A stretch of DNA of 46,497 nucleotides from Faecalicatena absiana (GCA_017309015.1 JAEDAG010000009.1:1-46497), one strand, 5' to 3'. Positions 9,217 through 16,606 are shown, counted from the stretch's first letter. Program-made: numbers and translations. The notes: generated by a model not told the origin, from the letters alone.

Positions 9217-9909
9217 ATGTCTAATTCAACTCAACACATTAAACTTGATGGTGAAATAAAATCATTGCGTGATAGGCTTAATAAAAGTGAAAATGAAATT
9301 TACATGTCTACAGAAAAAGCAGTTAATATCCTATCAGAAAACAATTGGGTTGTTAGTTTTCTTTCAGTTGATGATCTCAAAAAACAAAACTCTAAATCTA
9401 AAGAAGAAATTCTAGATTATGTTGAAAAGTACTACACAGAAAATAATCACTATCACTTTTTTATGTACTTTGATGATCTAATCAAGAACTTTGAAACCAA
9501 TTCAGAAGATAGAGGTTATCTAGAGCAACTAAAAATAATGGAGCAATTACTTAAAGATAACTTTAGATATTACATTGTACTTCTTAGTACTGCTATGGGA
9601 ATCTTAGAGTACAAATATATCCAAAAAGATGGAAAACTTAATACATCTAATATTGCTCATGGCAGGGAAATTCGTAAAAATGCATCGGAAAAACCAAAAT
9701 CAGTTACTGATGTGCTAGAACGTATTGATATAACTTCAACTTATGAAGTGCTCAAAAACTATTATCAGCCAAGTCACTTTGAAAATGGAATAAATCGTTC
9801 AGAGTTTGGTAGACATGCTGTTCAACATGGAAGATATAATCCAGAAAGATATAAAGAGACGGATATGATAAAAACTATATTGCTTATATACGCTATATGT
9901 TCAAATTGA
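9217..9909 (+). CDS. Hypothetical protein with R-x4-H (HEPN-like) motif
   Basis: A 230-aa AT-rich gene, 117 bases after res. I do not recognise a named family. It is mostly helical: a charged coiled coil at 10-40, a mixed segment to about 110, a short hydrophobic helix (YYIVLLSTAMGIL, about 122-134), and a C-terminal helix. The segment GRHAVQHGRYNPERY at about 198-212 holds R-x4-H followed by G, the arrangement used by HEPN RNases and HEPN-like toxins. This fits a stand-alone abortive-infection effector carried with the restriction operon, but I infer that from one motif and the neighbourhood. Ribosome site GAGG at 9202-9205 is 11 bases before ATG; a TATAAA lies just upstream, so it may be transcribed separately. 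Confidence 0.75.
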   Translation: MSNSTQHIKLDGEIKSLRDRLNKSENEIYMSTEKAVNILSENNWVVSFLSVDDLKKQNSKSKEEILDYVEKYYTENNHYHFFMYFDDLIKNFETNSEDRGYLEQLKIMEQLLKDNFRYYIVLLSTAMGILEYKYIQKDGKLNTSNIAHGREIRKNASEKPKSVTDVLERIDITSTYEVLKNYYQPSHFENGINRSEFGRHAVQHGRYNPERYKETDMIKTILLIYAICSN

Positions 9910-10030
9910 TTGCCTGTATTTTCAATGGTTAGTGGAATAGTAGAGAAAACAGGATGTCGTTCGTGTGTGATAGAATTGAGGAAATATAAGAGCATTAAAG
10001 CTTATAAAGACGAAGAATGCTGCTTTTGTC

Positions 10031-10348
10031 GTGGATGAAGTTCAAGACGATGTTAGAGAAAAAATGGGTATCTTGTTCGGCAGAGCCATCCATCTCTATG
10101 CCAAAAGAGTGCCAACTGCTGCAAATCCCAAAGGCGTGATGCAGTACTCAGACTATTTTTCAAACCAAGCTGTGCAAGTTTGCTGGAAGGACAACATCGT
10201 TGAAGACCGCCCGGTAAACGAGGCAGAAAATAAAATTTACCAAGAGCTTTCGACTGGCCAAAGTCTTGATAAAGATGACCGCGAATATCTGCGTGACAAC
10301 TGTTCTGAAGATATAATTCAGCATATAGCTAAAGCAAGCTTCATATGA
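10031..10348 (+). CDS. Orphan 105-aa ORF, possibly a gene remnant
   Basis: The open frame runs from about 9980 to a TGA at 10346-10348; the first plausible start is GTG at 10031, and no ribosome site precedes it. Just before and at the start it reads AAFVVDEVQD, which resembles a helicase Walker B segment, but what follows is not helicase-like. The acidic C-terminus contains DKDDREYLRDN. It may be the tail of a larger gene that lost its 5' part, or a real small gene. An intrinsic terminator begins inside the stop codon, suggesting that this frame once ended a transcript. Function unknown. Confidence 0.4.
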   Translation: MDEVQDDVREKMGILFGRAIHLYAKRVPTAANPKGVMQYSDYFSNQAVQVCWKDNIVEDRPVNEAENKIYQELSTGQSLDKDDREYLRDNCSEDIIQHIAKASFI

Positions 10349-10383
10349 ATCCCGACGCCTATCAAAGTGTTGGGATTTATTTT
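10348..10383 (+). terminator. Intrinsic terminator after the orphan ORF
   Basis: AATCCCGACGC pairs with GTGTTGGGATT through several G-U pairs, and a T-rich TTATTTT follows. It closes the transcript that includes the 105-aa frame. Confidence 0.7.
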
Positions 10384-10434
10384 GTCCTTGTTCAACTCCA
10401 GAAGCCCGCCAAGCGATCAAAGCTGTAAGTATCT

Positions 10435-10463
10435 CTGAATAATTGTGAAAAAGTCGGTATAAT
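10435..10463 (+). promoter_or_regulatory. Candidate promoter, duplicated before hsdM
   Basis: CTGAAT (10435-10440), a 17-base spacer and TATAAT (10458-10463). The same arrangement, with similar sequence on both sides, occurs before hsdM at 12742-12771. A MITE-like element is inserted about 20 bases downstream of this copy. Confidence 0.5.
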
Positions 10464-10483
10464 TAAGCTAACAATAATTCAAT

Positions 10484-10656
10484 TGCTAATTTTCCAGGAT
10501 TTTACAACTCAATGTCTAAGAAGCCTACTATTACGGTCTTTTTCGAAGTTTAAGATAATATTTTTTGAGTTGTAACTTAAACTCAACGAAATCCTATAAA
10601 AGTTTGATAAATCAAGTGATAGAGCACTTTGAGTAGTAATTTATGGGAAGTTAGCA
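10484..10656. mobile_element. MITE-like element, copy 1 (173 bp)
   Basis: It matches 11419-11592 nearly end to end. Its ends are imperfect inverted repeats: TGCTAATTTTCCA at the left and TGGGAAGTTAGCA at the right. A second internal inverted pair, TTACAACTCAA (10502-10512) and TTGAGTTGTAA (10565-10575), gives a strongly foldable element with no coding capacity. No clear target duplication is visible at this copy. Confidence 0.75.
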
Positions 10657-10693
10657 TTTATCAAGCCAAGCGAATGGCAGCAAATAAATCAAT

Positions 10694-10722
10694 TTGTAGA
10701 TTTTTGATGAAAGGGCTTTAAT
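10694..10722 (+). promoter_or_regulatory. Candidate promoter before the second AACTC module
   Basis: TTGTAG (10694-10699), a 17-base spacer and TTTAAT (10717-10722). It would feed into the hairpin at 10797 and the AACTC leader. Support comes from hexamer match and spacing only. Confidence 0.35.
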
Positions 10723-10796
10723 TCCGACTGGAACTTTAATAAAATAAGAGGTACATTAACCATTCAATAAGTGATAGCGGTTACGTCACGATATTG

Positions 10797-10817
10797 GAGG
10801 CATATGGCCTCTTTTTT
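10797..10817 (+). terminator. Short hairpin with T-run
   Basis: GAGGC (10797-10801) and GCCTC (10807-10811) form a 5-bp stem with a 5-base loop, followed by six T. The stem is short, so it may act as a weak terminator or a pause ahead of the repeat leader. Confidence 0.5.
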
Positions 10818-10841
10818 GTGTATACGATCAGTCTAGAAAAA

Positions 10842-11072
10842 ATGAACTCAACTCAACTCAACTCAACTCAACTCAACTCAACTCAACTCAACTCAACTCA
10901 ACTCAACTCAACTCAACTCAACTCAACTCAACTCAACGATGATTATTTAGGTCATCGCTTATTTGTCAAGCAATATGCTCAGGATCCATCAATCCTATTA
11001 AGGGGAGGTGGGTCTTTTTTGCATACAAATATAGTAGATGGGATAAAGTCGTGTAAAGCAGTAATAACTTAG
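10842..11072 (+). CDS. Possible repeat-containing leader ORF (NSTQL repeats)
   Basis: An ATG directly precedes the AACTC tract. The frame reads six Asn-Ser-Thr-Gln-Leu blocks and continues without a stop through the hairpin to TAG at 11070-11072. With 18 units the frame is open; 17 or 19 units would meet a stop within about 15 bases. An in-frame TTG at 10794 would extend it upstream. In copy A the same frame is open to TAA at 215-217, four bases from the helicase start. Against it: neither start has a convincing ribosome site. It could be a slippage-controlled leader peptide or an accident of a stop-free repeat. Confidence 0.3.
   Translation: MNSTQLNSTQLNSTQLNSTQLNSTQLNSTQLNDDYLGHRLFVKQYAQDPSILLRGGGSFLHTNIVDGIKSCKAVIT
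10845..10934 (+). repeat. AACTC pentanucleotide tract, 18 copies
   Basis: Eighteen perfect AACTC units preceded by ATG and followed by AACGATGATTATTTAGG. The perfection and length make strand slippage likely. Confidence 0.98.
10880..11022 (+). repeat. Long direct repeat, copy B
   Basis: It matches copy A (1-143) in the same orientation: the AACTC tract, the GATGATTATTTA segment, GTCAAGCAATATGC, and the GGATCCATC hairpin with its T-run. Differences are scattered single bases. Recombination between A and B would delete the intervening 10.8 kb or release it as a circle. Confidence 0.93.
10982..11020 (+). terminator. Terminator-like hairpin of copy B
   Basis: GGATCCATC (10982-10990) pairs with GGTGGGTCT (11007-11015) using G-U pairs, and the T-run spans 11015-11020. 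The stem is conserved with copy A despite substitutions, which argues that the RNA structure matters. Confidence 0.65.
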
Positions 11073-11162
11073 TCAGGGGCGATCGGCCAGCTCAGGAGAA
11101 AGCTGGTTTGACGTAACGGAAAAAGCAGTGAAACAAATTAACTAGGAAAGTGTGATACGCAA

Positions 11163-11396
11163 ATGTACAGAACTAAGGAAAAAGACAGAGATTACTACTC
11201 ACTGTCTTTAAGAGTTGAAATGGATACGCCACTCGCTGAATGGTTGAAAGCTCAAGACAACAAGTCGGCAAGCATCAAAGCGCTCATCAACGTTGCCATT
11301 GATACGTATGGAACTGATCAAGATATTATTCGGTTGTCGATGTGCAACAGCATGGTTGGAAGAACGCTTGCCGGGCAAAGCCCGATCGAAGACTAA
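11163..11396 (+). CDS. Small hypothetical protein (77 aa)
   Basis: Not recognised. The N-terminus is basic and charged (YRTKEKDRDYYSLSLRVE) and reads like a short strand; DTPLAEWLKAQDNKSASIKAL and INVAIDTYG then suggest two helices. That strand-helix-helix layout is what a ribbon-helix-helix DNA-binding protein or plasmid/phage copy regulator shows, but the match is only by shape. The ATG at 11163 is preceded by AGGAAAG about 15 bases upstream. It lies between the second AACTC module and MITE copy 2. The element appears to have landed between this gene and its own terminator at 11596-11633. It could be a small regulator for the island. Confidence 0.55.
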   Translation: MYRTKEKDRDYYSLSLRVEMDTPLAEWLKAQDNKSASIKALINVAIDTYGTDQDIIRLSMCNSMVGRTLAGQSPIED

Positions 11397-11418
11397 ACAA
11401 AAAATGCAATTGCTTAAA

Positions 11419-11592
11419 TGCTAACTTCCCAGGATTTTACAACTCAATGTCTAAGAAGCCTACTATTACGGCTTTTTTTCGAAGTTTAAGATAATATTTT
11501 TTGAGTTGTAACTTAAACTCAACGAAATCCTCTAAAAGGTTGATATATCAAGTGATAGAGCACTTTGAGTAGTAATTTATGGGAAATTAGCA
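11419..11592. mobile_element. MITE-like element, copy 2 (174 bp)
   Basis: Terminal inverted repeats are TGCTAACTTCCCA at the left (11419) and TGGGAAATTAGCA at the right, differing at one position. The flanks read TTAAA directly before and directly after, a probable 5-bp target duplication. It shares the internal inverted pair with copy 1. It has no ORF of its own, so movement would need a transposase encoded elsewhere. Confidence 0.8.
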
Positions 11593-11595
11593 TTA

Positions 11596-11633
11596 AACGC
11601 GCTTGGCAGCTTCGCTTGCTGAGCGCGTTTTTT
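11596..11633 (+). terminator. Intrinsic terminator
   Basis: AACGCGCT and AGCGCGTT form the outer stem and GCAG/CTTGC bases the inner part, followed by a T-run. It probably belonged to the 77-aa gene before MITE copy 2 separated them. Confidence 0.85.
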
Positions 11634-11741
11634 AACACAATGATCACCATGTAAAGAATAAGTAGATCGGCTATAATTATTTTATAGGCTGAACAATGAT
11701 ATCGAGAGCCTGAATAATTTTTATCAGTAAGGAGAAGTACA

Positions 11742-12575
11742 GTGCTTGGGAGAACCATAAAATTATATTTAATGGATGGCACAGCATCAGGAAGATGGCA
11801 AGCAAGTATTTCTCAGTGGAATGGCCTTGTTTATAAGATCCCGCGGGCTCGTTTAAAGGAAACTGAAGATATACCAGAGTTGAACACACCGGGTGTGTAC
11901 TTCCTATTCGGCAATGAATGCGGGCAAGAATTTGTCTACGTTGGAGAAGCAGATAATGTTCAAAAGCGAATCTTGCAGCCCCACCTTTTTGAAAAGAATG
12001 GGAGTCAGTGGGATGACGCGGTGATATATGTGACTCCAGATGGCAGCTTAGAGAAGGGCCGCGTAAAGTATTTGGAACACTATTTTTACAAGCAAGCTTG
12101 CGACTGTGCACGATATATTGTAAAAAATGGAAATACGCCAACCAAGTCCCCAGTTCGCAGAGAAGTCAGAGACAGTCTCATGACAGCTGTCGAAAATATC
12201 AAGCTGATCATGCCAACCTTAGGGTATAAAGTCTTTGAGCCAAGCAAGTCAGCTGATCCAAGTCCAAAAATTATGCTTCATCTTGCTGGCAAAAAGGCTA
12301 GTGCAGAAGGTTACTTGAATGCAGATGGAAGCATCATTGTGCGTAAAGGGTCCACGTTTTGTTTGACTGAAACCAATTCTTGCAAGAAATATTTGAAAGA
12401 ACGTAGAGCGGAACTTATTAAGCAAAAGCAGGTTGTAAATGGTGAATTTGTAAAAGATGTTACGTTTACCAGTCTTTCTACTGCGGCGGGATGTATTCTG
12501 GGAGCTTCTGTAAACGGTAAAGAGCTGTGGCTCTATCCAGATGGAACATCATTTAAGAAGAAAAATAGTCAATAA
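11742..12575 (+). CDS. GIY-YIG nuclease-fold protein with C-terminal DUF4357
   Basis: A 277-aa protein. Residues about 45-150 carry a GIY-YIG type fold: GVYFLFG (about 50-56), FVYVGEA (about 64-70), an Arg after the second motif (VQKRI), and a Glu in YLEHYFY near 111, which can be the metal ligand. The C-terminal part (about 170-270) reads as DUF4357: AEGYLNADGSIIVRKGS, TLSTAAG-like SLSTAAGCILGASVNG and a final GKELW segment. Such fusions occur near restriction systems and mobile islands; the substrate is unknown. Start GTG at 11742, chosen because AAGGAG lies 8 bases upstream. A TATAAT at 11672-11677 suggests its own promoter and a terminator follows at 12634. It may be a homing or accessory nuclease of the island. 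Confidence 0.85.
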   Translation: MLGRTIKLYLMDGTASGRWQASISQWNGLVYKIPRARLKETEDIPELNTPGVYFLFGNECGQEFVYVGEADNVQKRILQPHLFEKNGSQWDDAVIYVTPDGSLEKGRVKYLEHYFYKQACDCARYIVKNGNTPTKSPVRREVRDSLMTAVENIKLIMPTLGYKVFEPSKSADPSPKIMLHLAGKKASAEGYLNADGSIIVRKGSTFCLTETNSCKKYLKERRAELIKQKQVVNGEFVKDVTFTSLSTAAGCILGASVNGKELWLYPDGTSFKKKNSQ

Positions 12576-12633
12576 GACAGCCGCGGAAAGCTTGTAGGAA
12601 GAGCAACTCAGTTAGTTGAACAAAGATCACAAT

Positions 12634-12668
12634 CCCAGTACCAATTCAGGTGCTGGGACTTGCTTTTT
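12634..12668 (+). terminator. Intrinsic terminator after the GIY-YIG gene
   Basis: CCCAGTACC (12634-12642) pairs with GGTGCTGGG (12649-12657) with one G-U pair, and TTTTT follows at 12664-12668. Confidence 0.85.
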
Positions 12669-12741
12669 GATGGAGTAAAAGGCCGATTAGCAACTCAAAA
12701 GCACTCGCGAAGCTAGAAATGCCATTGAAGGTTCGAGTAGG

Positions 12742-12771
12742 CTGAATAATCGCAGAGAAAGTAGGTATAAT
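12742..12771 (+). promoter_or_regulatory. Candidate promoter of the type I R-M operon
   Basis: CTGAAT, an 18-base spacer and a perfect TATAAT at 12766-12771, about 120 bases before the hsdM start. It is related in sequence to the promoter-like block at 10435-10463. Confidence 0.6.
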
Positions 12772-12892
12772 TAAAATAGCAATATATGCTCATGTGTTGA
12801 AGAGATCATGTTTAGAGACTAACTAATACATCAGTTATATGAATTCGTCTGAGAAAAAATCGGGCGAAAAATTAAATAACGAGGAAATTTAT

Positions 12893-14422
12893 ATGATTAC
12901 AGGAGAAATAAGAAATAAGATAGACGCCCTTTGGGATACATTTGCTGCAGGTGGCTTGACCAACCCTTTGGAAGTTATTGAACAGATTACTTACCTGATG
13001 TTCATCCATGATTTGGATGATGCTGATAATATCCATATTAAAGAAAGCACAATGCTGGGCATCCCCTATGACAGTATCTTTGAGGGCGAAGTGAATGTCG
13101 GCGATAAGACTATTGACGGGAAGCAACTTAAGTGGTCAGTTTTTCGTGACTTTCCTGCGGAGAAGATGTTTAGTCTGATGAATGATTACGTCTTTCCGTT
13201 TATTAAGAACTTGCATGATGATAAAGATAGTGCGTATTCCAAGTACATGGGGGATGCGATCTTTAAGTTGCCGACGGCTGGTCTTCTGTCAAAGGTAGTT
13301 GATTCACTTGATGATATCTACAAAACTATGGATGACCTGCAAAGCCAAGAACAAGGAAATAATCATCGCGCTGATGTACGTGGGGATGTTTATGAATACC
13401 TGTTAAACAAGTTGGCAACTGCAGGCCGTAATGGTCAATTCCGTACCCCACGCCATATCATCAAGATGATGGTTGAATTGATGGATCCGAGTCCTGATGA
13501 CACTATTGCGGACCCTGCTTGTGGTACTTCCGGCTTCTTGGTATCTGCAGCAGAATACTTGAAGGACAACAAAGAAAATGAAGTGCTTCTTAATCCTACT
13601 AATAAGGAGCACTACATGAACGACATGTTTACCGGTTATGACATGGATAGAACTATGTTAAGAATCGGTGCGATGAACATGATGACTCACGGAATCACAA
13701 ATCCGCATATCGAATATCGTGATAGTCTTTCAGATCAAAATCCTGATACTGAGAAATATTCGCTAATTTTGGCAAATCCTCCCTTTAAGGGCAGCTTAGA
13801 TGCAGATACTGTATCCGCTGATCTACTGAAGGTATGCAAAACGAAGAAGACTGAACTGCTATTTTTGGCATTATTCTTAAGAATGCTAAAAATAGGAGGC
13901 CGTTGTGCCTGCATCGTCCCTGATGGTGTCTTGTTTGGTTCATCGAAAGCACATAAAGAAATTCGGAAGAAATTAGTAGAAGACAATCGTCTTGAAGCTG
14001 TAATTTCGATGCCTTCCGGTGTTTTCAAGCCCTATGCCGGAGTTTCTACGGCAGTATTAATCTTTACCAAGACTGGTGGTCATGGCGGTACTGATAAGGT
14101 TTGGTTCTACGATATGTCTGCAGACGGCTTCTCTCTTGATGATAAGCGAACTCCTGTAGAAGAAAATGATATTCCAGATATTATTGAGCGCTTTAAGAAC
14201 ATGGATAATGAAGTAGGGCGTAAGCGTACTGATAAATCATTCTTGGTTGATAAAGCTGAAATTGCTGATAATAACTATGATCTATCAATCAACCGTTATA
14301 AGGAGATTGAGTACGTTCCAGTAGAATATCCACCAACAGAAGAAATCTTGGCTGAAATCATGAAGCTTGATGCAGAGGCAACAAAAGATCTCCAAGAACT
14401 GAAAGAAATGCTTGGAAAGTAA
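12893..14422 (+). CDS. hsdM: Type I restriction-modification methyltransferase subunit HsdM
   Basis: This 509-aa N6-adenine methyltransferase subunit forms an M2S modification complex and, with HsdR, the restriction complex. The N-terminal helical domain begins with MITGEIRNKIDALWD, the usual HsdM start. AdoMet motif DPACGTSGF is at 207-215 and catalytic NPPF at 295-298; the C-terminal helical tail ends in the Lys/Glu-rich stretch. The frame is open upstream to 12839, but ATG 12893 fits the family start and has GAGGAA about 8 bases upstream. Its promoter is probably 12742-12771. The hsdS start lies 41 bases after the stop, and the repeat R1 lies in that gap. Confidence 0.95.
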   Translation: MITGEIRNKIDALWDTFAAGGLTNPLEVIEQITYLMFIHDLDDADNIHIKESTMLGIPYDSIFEGEVNVGDKTIDGKQLKWSVFRDFPAEKMFSLMNDYVFPFIKNLHDDKDSAYSKYMGDAIFKLPTAGLLSKVVDSLDDIYKTMDDLQSQEQGNNHRADVRGDVYEYLLNKLATAGRNGQFRTPRHIIKMMVELMDPSPDDTIADPACGTSGFLVSAAEYLKDNKENEVLLNPTNKEHYMNDMFTGYDMDRTMLRIGAMNMMTHGITNPHIEYRDSLSDQNPDTEKYSLILANPPFKGSLDADTVSADLLKVCKTKKTELLFLALFLRMLKIGGRCACIVPDGVLFGSSKAHKEIRKKLVEDNRLEAVISMPSGVFKPYAGVSTAVLIFTKTGGHGGTDKVWFYDMSADGFSLDDKRTPVEENDIPDIIERFKNMDNEVGRKRTDKSFLVDKAEIADNNYDLSINRYKEIEYVPVEYPPTEEILAEIMKLDAEATKDLQELKEMLGK

Positions 14423-14436
14423 GCAGAAAGGAAAAA

Positions 14437-14459
14437 CAAATTCAGATTTGTAGTGATGG
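14437..14459 (+). repeat. hsdS direct repeat R1, copy 1
   Basis: A 23-bp block identical to 16581-16603, with the same orientation, ending in TAGTGATGG just before the hsdS coding start. It is a likely crossover or recombinase site. Confidence 0.95.
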
Positions 14460-14463
14460 TCCA

Positions 14464-15564
14464 GTGATTGTAACACTAGGTAGCGTTTGTACTAAGAGTA
14501 GTTCAAATATTAGACAAAAAGATATAGCAGATAGTACAGGAAAATATCCCATTTACGGGGCTTCTGGTTTGATTGGTTATGTTGATTTTTATCAACATGA
14601 TAAGCCTTACATTGCAGTTGTTAAAGATGGTGCAGGGGTTGGTAGAGTATATCTTCTGCCAGCTTATTCCTCAATAATAGGAACTATGCAAGGCTTGATT
14701 CCAAACGATGATGTTTTACCTGAATATCTTTACTATGTAGCAAAGCAATTGCATTTAGAAAGGCATTACACTGGTGCTACTATACCGCACATATATTTTA
14801 AGGATTATAAAGAGGACAGATTTAGATTGGTAAATCTATCTGAACAAAGAAATATAGTAGAACTATTTAGAAAAATTGAGTCGATTATTGATTCAAAGCA
14901 GAAAGTATTGAATGATTTAAACACACTTGTCAAAGCCCGATTTGTCGAGATGTTTGGGGATACTAAGCTAAATATGAAAAAATTTCCTCAAGAGAAACTT
15001 TCTAAAATAGCTAAAGTAGGTTCAAGTAGGAGAGTTTTTGCCAGAGATTTCCAAGATAGTGGTATTCCATTTTTCAGAGGCACTGAGGTTGGGGCACTAG
15101 CAGAGGGGAAAAAGATTATTCCTAAGCTTTTTATATCTAAAAAATTGTATAAAGAGCTAGTGTTAGCTACAGGGAAACCAAAAATTGGAGACTTGCTAAT
15201 GCCATCGATCTGTCCTGATGGAAGAATTTGGCAAGTTAATACAGATGAAGAGTTCTACTTTAAAGATGCACGGGTGCTATGGATATCTCCAAACTCAAGC
15301 GATAAAGTAAATTCAACATATTTAAGATACGCATTGAAACAAGTATTGATCAATAATTATCGTTCCGTTGCATCAGGATCAACTTTCGCAGAAATGAAGA
15401 TAGTGTCACTGAAGGGATTGATGATAATTCTTCCGCCTATTGAACTTCAAAATCAGTTTGCATCATTTGTCCAGCAAGTCGACAAATCAAAAGTTGCAAT
15501 TCAGAAATCCTTGGATGAAGCGCAAACTTTGTTTGATAGTCTGATGCAAGAGTATTTCAGCTAA
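14464..15564 (+). CDS. hsdS: Type I R-M specificity subunit HsdS (expressed copy)
   Basis: This 366-aa subunit sets the bipartite DNA target of the type I enzyme. It has two target recognition domains (about 1-140 and 180-310), each followed by a conserved helical spacer. The central spacer contains TLVKARFVEMFGD (residues about 153-165) and the C-terminal one ends SLDEAQTLFDSLMQEYFS, the normal full-length end. Start: GTG at 14464 is the first standard start; the frame is open further upstream through R1 with AAAGGA near 14427, so the true start is uncertain. It follows hsdM directly and is the copy placed for expression. Its R1, R2 and R3 blocks are shared exactly with hsdS'. Confidence 0.93.
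   Translation: MIVTLGSVCTKSSSNIRQKDIADSTGKYPIYGASGLIGYVDFYQHDKPYIAVVKDGAGVGRVYLLPAYSSIIGTMQGLIPNDDVLPEYLYYVAKQLHLERHYTGATIPHIYFKDYKEDRFRLVNLSEQRNIVELFRKIESIIDSKQKVLNDLNTLVKARFVEMFGDTKLNMKKFPQEKLSKIAKVGSSRRVFARDFQDSGIPFFRGTEVGALAEGKKIIPKLFISKKLYKELVLATGKPKIGDLLMPSICPDGRIWQVNTDEEFYFKDARVLWISPNSSDKVNSTYLRYALKQVLINNYRSVASGSTFAEMKIVSLKGLMIILPPIELQNQFASFVQQVDKSKVAIQKSLDEAQTLFDSLMQEYFS
14921..14961 (+). repeat. hsdS direct repeat R2, copy 1 (central spacer)
   Basis: A 41-bp block identical to 17127-17167, same orientation, encoding the end of the central helix (TLVKARFVEMFGD). Recombination here would exchange one target recognition domain. Confidence 0.95.
15461..15498 (+). repeat. hsdS direct repeat R3, copy 1 (C-terminal spacer)
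   Basis: A 38-bp block identical to 17649-17686, encoding SFVQQVDKSKVA. After this point the two hsdS genes diverge: this copy continues to a full C-terminus, the other stops at once. Confidence 0.95.
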
Positions 15565-15611
15565 GAAAATGGTTTAAAATAGTGAAAAACTCATAATAAG
15601 GAGTAATCACT

Positions 15612-16580
15612 ATGGATGAAAATTTTGTCGAAATCATCAATGAAATGGCAGAAGTACTCAATGCAGCTCAACTTAAAAGACTTCAAGAGGTCCTGCTTAA
15701 GCACTTTGCAAAAAGTGAGCCTGAAAATCAACCCATAAATAATATGGAATTTCTGGACAAGTTCTTGGAAGCCAAGAAAATAGAAGGATGTTCAGATCGG
15801 ACTATCAAGTATTATCAAGCAACAGTTGAAAGGTTACTTGCGAATATATCTCAGCCAATTCGCAAGGTGACCACAGAGCAGATGAGAGAGTATTTGGTTA
15901 ATTATCAGAAAATTAACGACTGTGGTAAGACTACGATAGATAATATTCGTCGAAACATTTCAAGCTTCTTCTCTTGGCTGGAAGAAGAAGACTATATTTT
16001 GAAGAGTCCGATGCGGAGAATTCACAAAATCCGTACCAAAAAAGCAGTTAAGAATATTATTTCAGATGAAGAAATTGAACGTTTGAGGGATGGCTGCAAA
16101 TGCATCAGAGATGTTGCGATGATCGATTTGCTTTACTCGACTGGCATTAGAGTAGGTGAATTGGTGCGATTAAATATCGCGGATATAAATTTCTCAGAAC
16201 GTGAATGTGTTGTTTTCGGTAAAGGTGACAAAGAACGGCGTGTTTACTTTGATGCAAAGTCCAAGATTCATTTGCTCAATTATCTTGACAGTCGACATGA
16301 CGAGAATCCTGCATTATTTGTGACACTTGATAAGTCTAGTAAAAGACTAAAAATAAGTGGCGTTGAGATCAGGCTAAGAGAACTTGGAAGGGCTTTGAAT
16401 CTGGACAAAATTCATCCCCACAAATTTAGACGCACTATGGCTACCAGGGCGATCGATAAAGGGATGCCGATTGAACAAGTTCAGAAAATTCTAGGGCATT
16501 CTCAAATTGATACAACGATGCAGTATGCTATTGTCAATCAAAACAACGTGAAAGCAGCCCATAGAAAGTATATTTCCTAG
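15612..16580 (+). CDS. Tyrosine recombinase (XerC/XerD-like) in the hsdS locus
   Basis: This 322-aa site-specific recombinase has an N-terminal SAM-like DNA-binding domain (about 55-140) and a C-terminal catalytic domain. The catalytic signature is complete: Arg in GIRVGELVRL (about 178), Lys in GKGDKERRV (about 203), HKFRR (H and R near 272-275), LGHSQI (His near 297) and the nucleophile in TMQYAIV (Tyr near 306). An unusual N-terminal helical extension (1-50) precedes the SAM-like part. Start ATG 15612 has AAGGAG about 10 bases upstream. It lies between two hsdS genes and probably acts on their shared repeats to change specificity, as related recombinases do at invertible hsdS loci. Here the repeats are direct, so excision or exchange is expected. 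Confidence 0.92.
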   Translation: MDENFVEIINEMAEVLNAAQLKRLQEVLLKHFAKSEPENQPINNMEFLDKFLEAKKIEGCSDRTIKYYQATVERLLANISQPIRKVTTEQMREYLVNYQKINDCGKTTIDNIRRNISSFFSWLEEEDYILKSPMRRIHKIRTKKAVKNIISDEEIERLRDGCKCIRDVAMIDLLYSTGIRVGELVRLNIADINFSERECVVFGKGDKERRVYFDAKSKIHLLNYLDSRHDENPALFVTLDKSSKRLKISGVEIRLRELGRALNLDKIHPHKFRRTMATRAIDKGMPIEQVQKILGHSQIDTTMQYAIVNQNNVKAAHRKYIS

Positions 16581-16603
16581 CAAATTCAGATTTGTAGTGA
16601 TGG
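16581..16603 (+). repeat. hsdS direct repeat R1, copy 2
   Basis: Identical 23-bp block to 14437-14459. It begins one base after the recombinase stop codon and leads into the hsdS' ATG at 16607. No ribosome site is present here. Confidence 0.95.
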
Positions 16604-16606
16604 AAT

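Noticed and set aside
15612..16580. Prophage integrase
   Set aside because: No phage genes nearby; it lies inside the hsd locus between hsdS copies.
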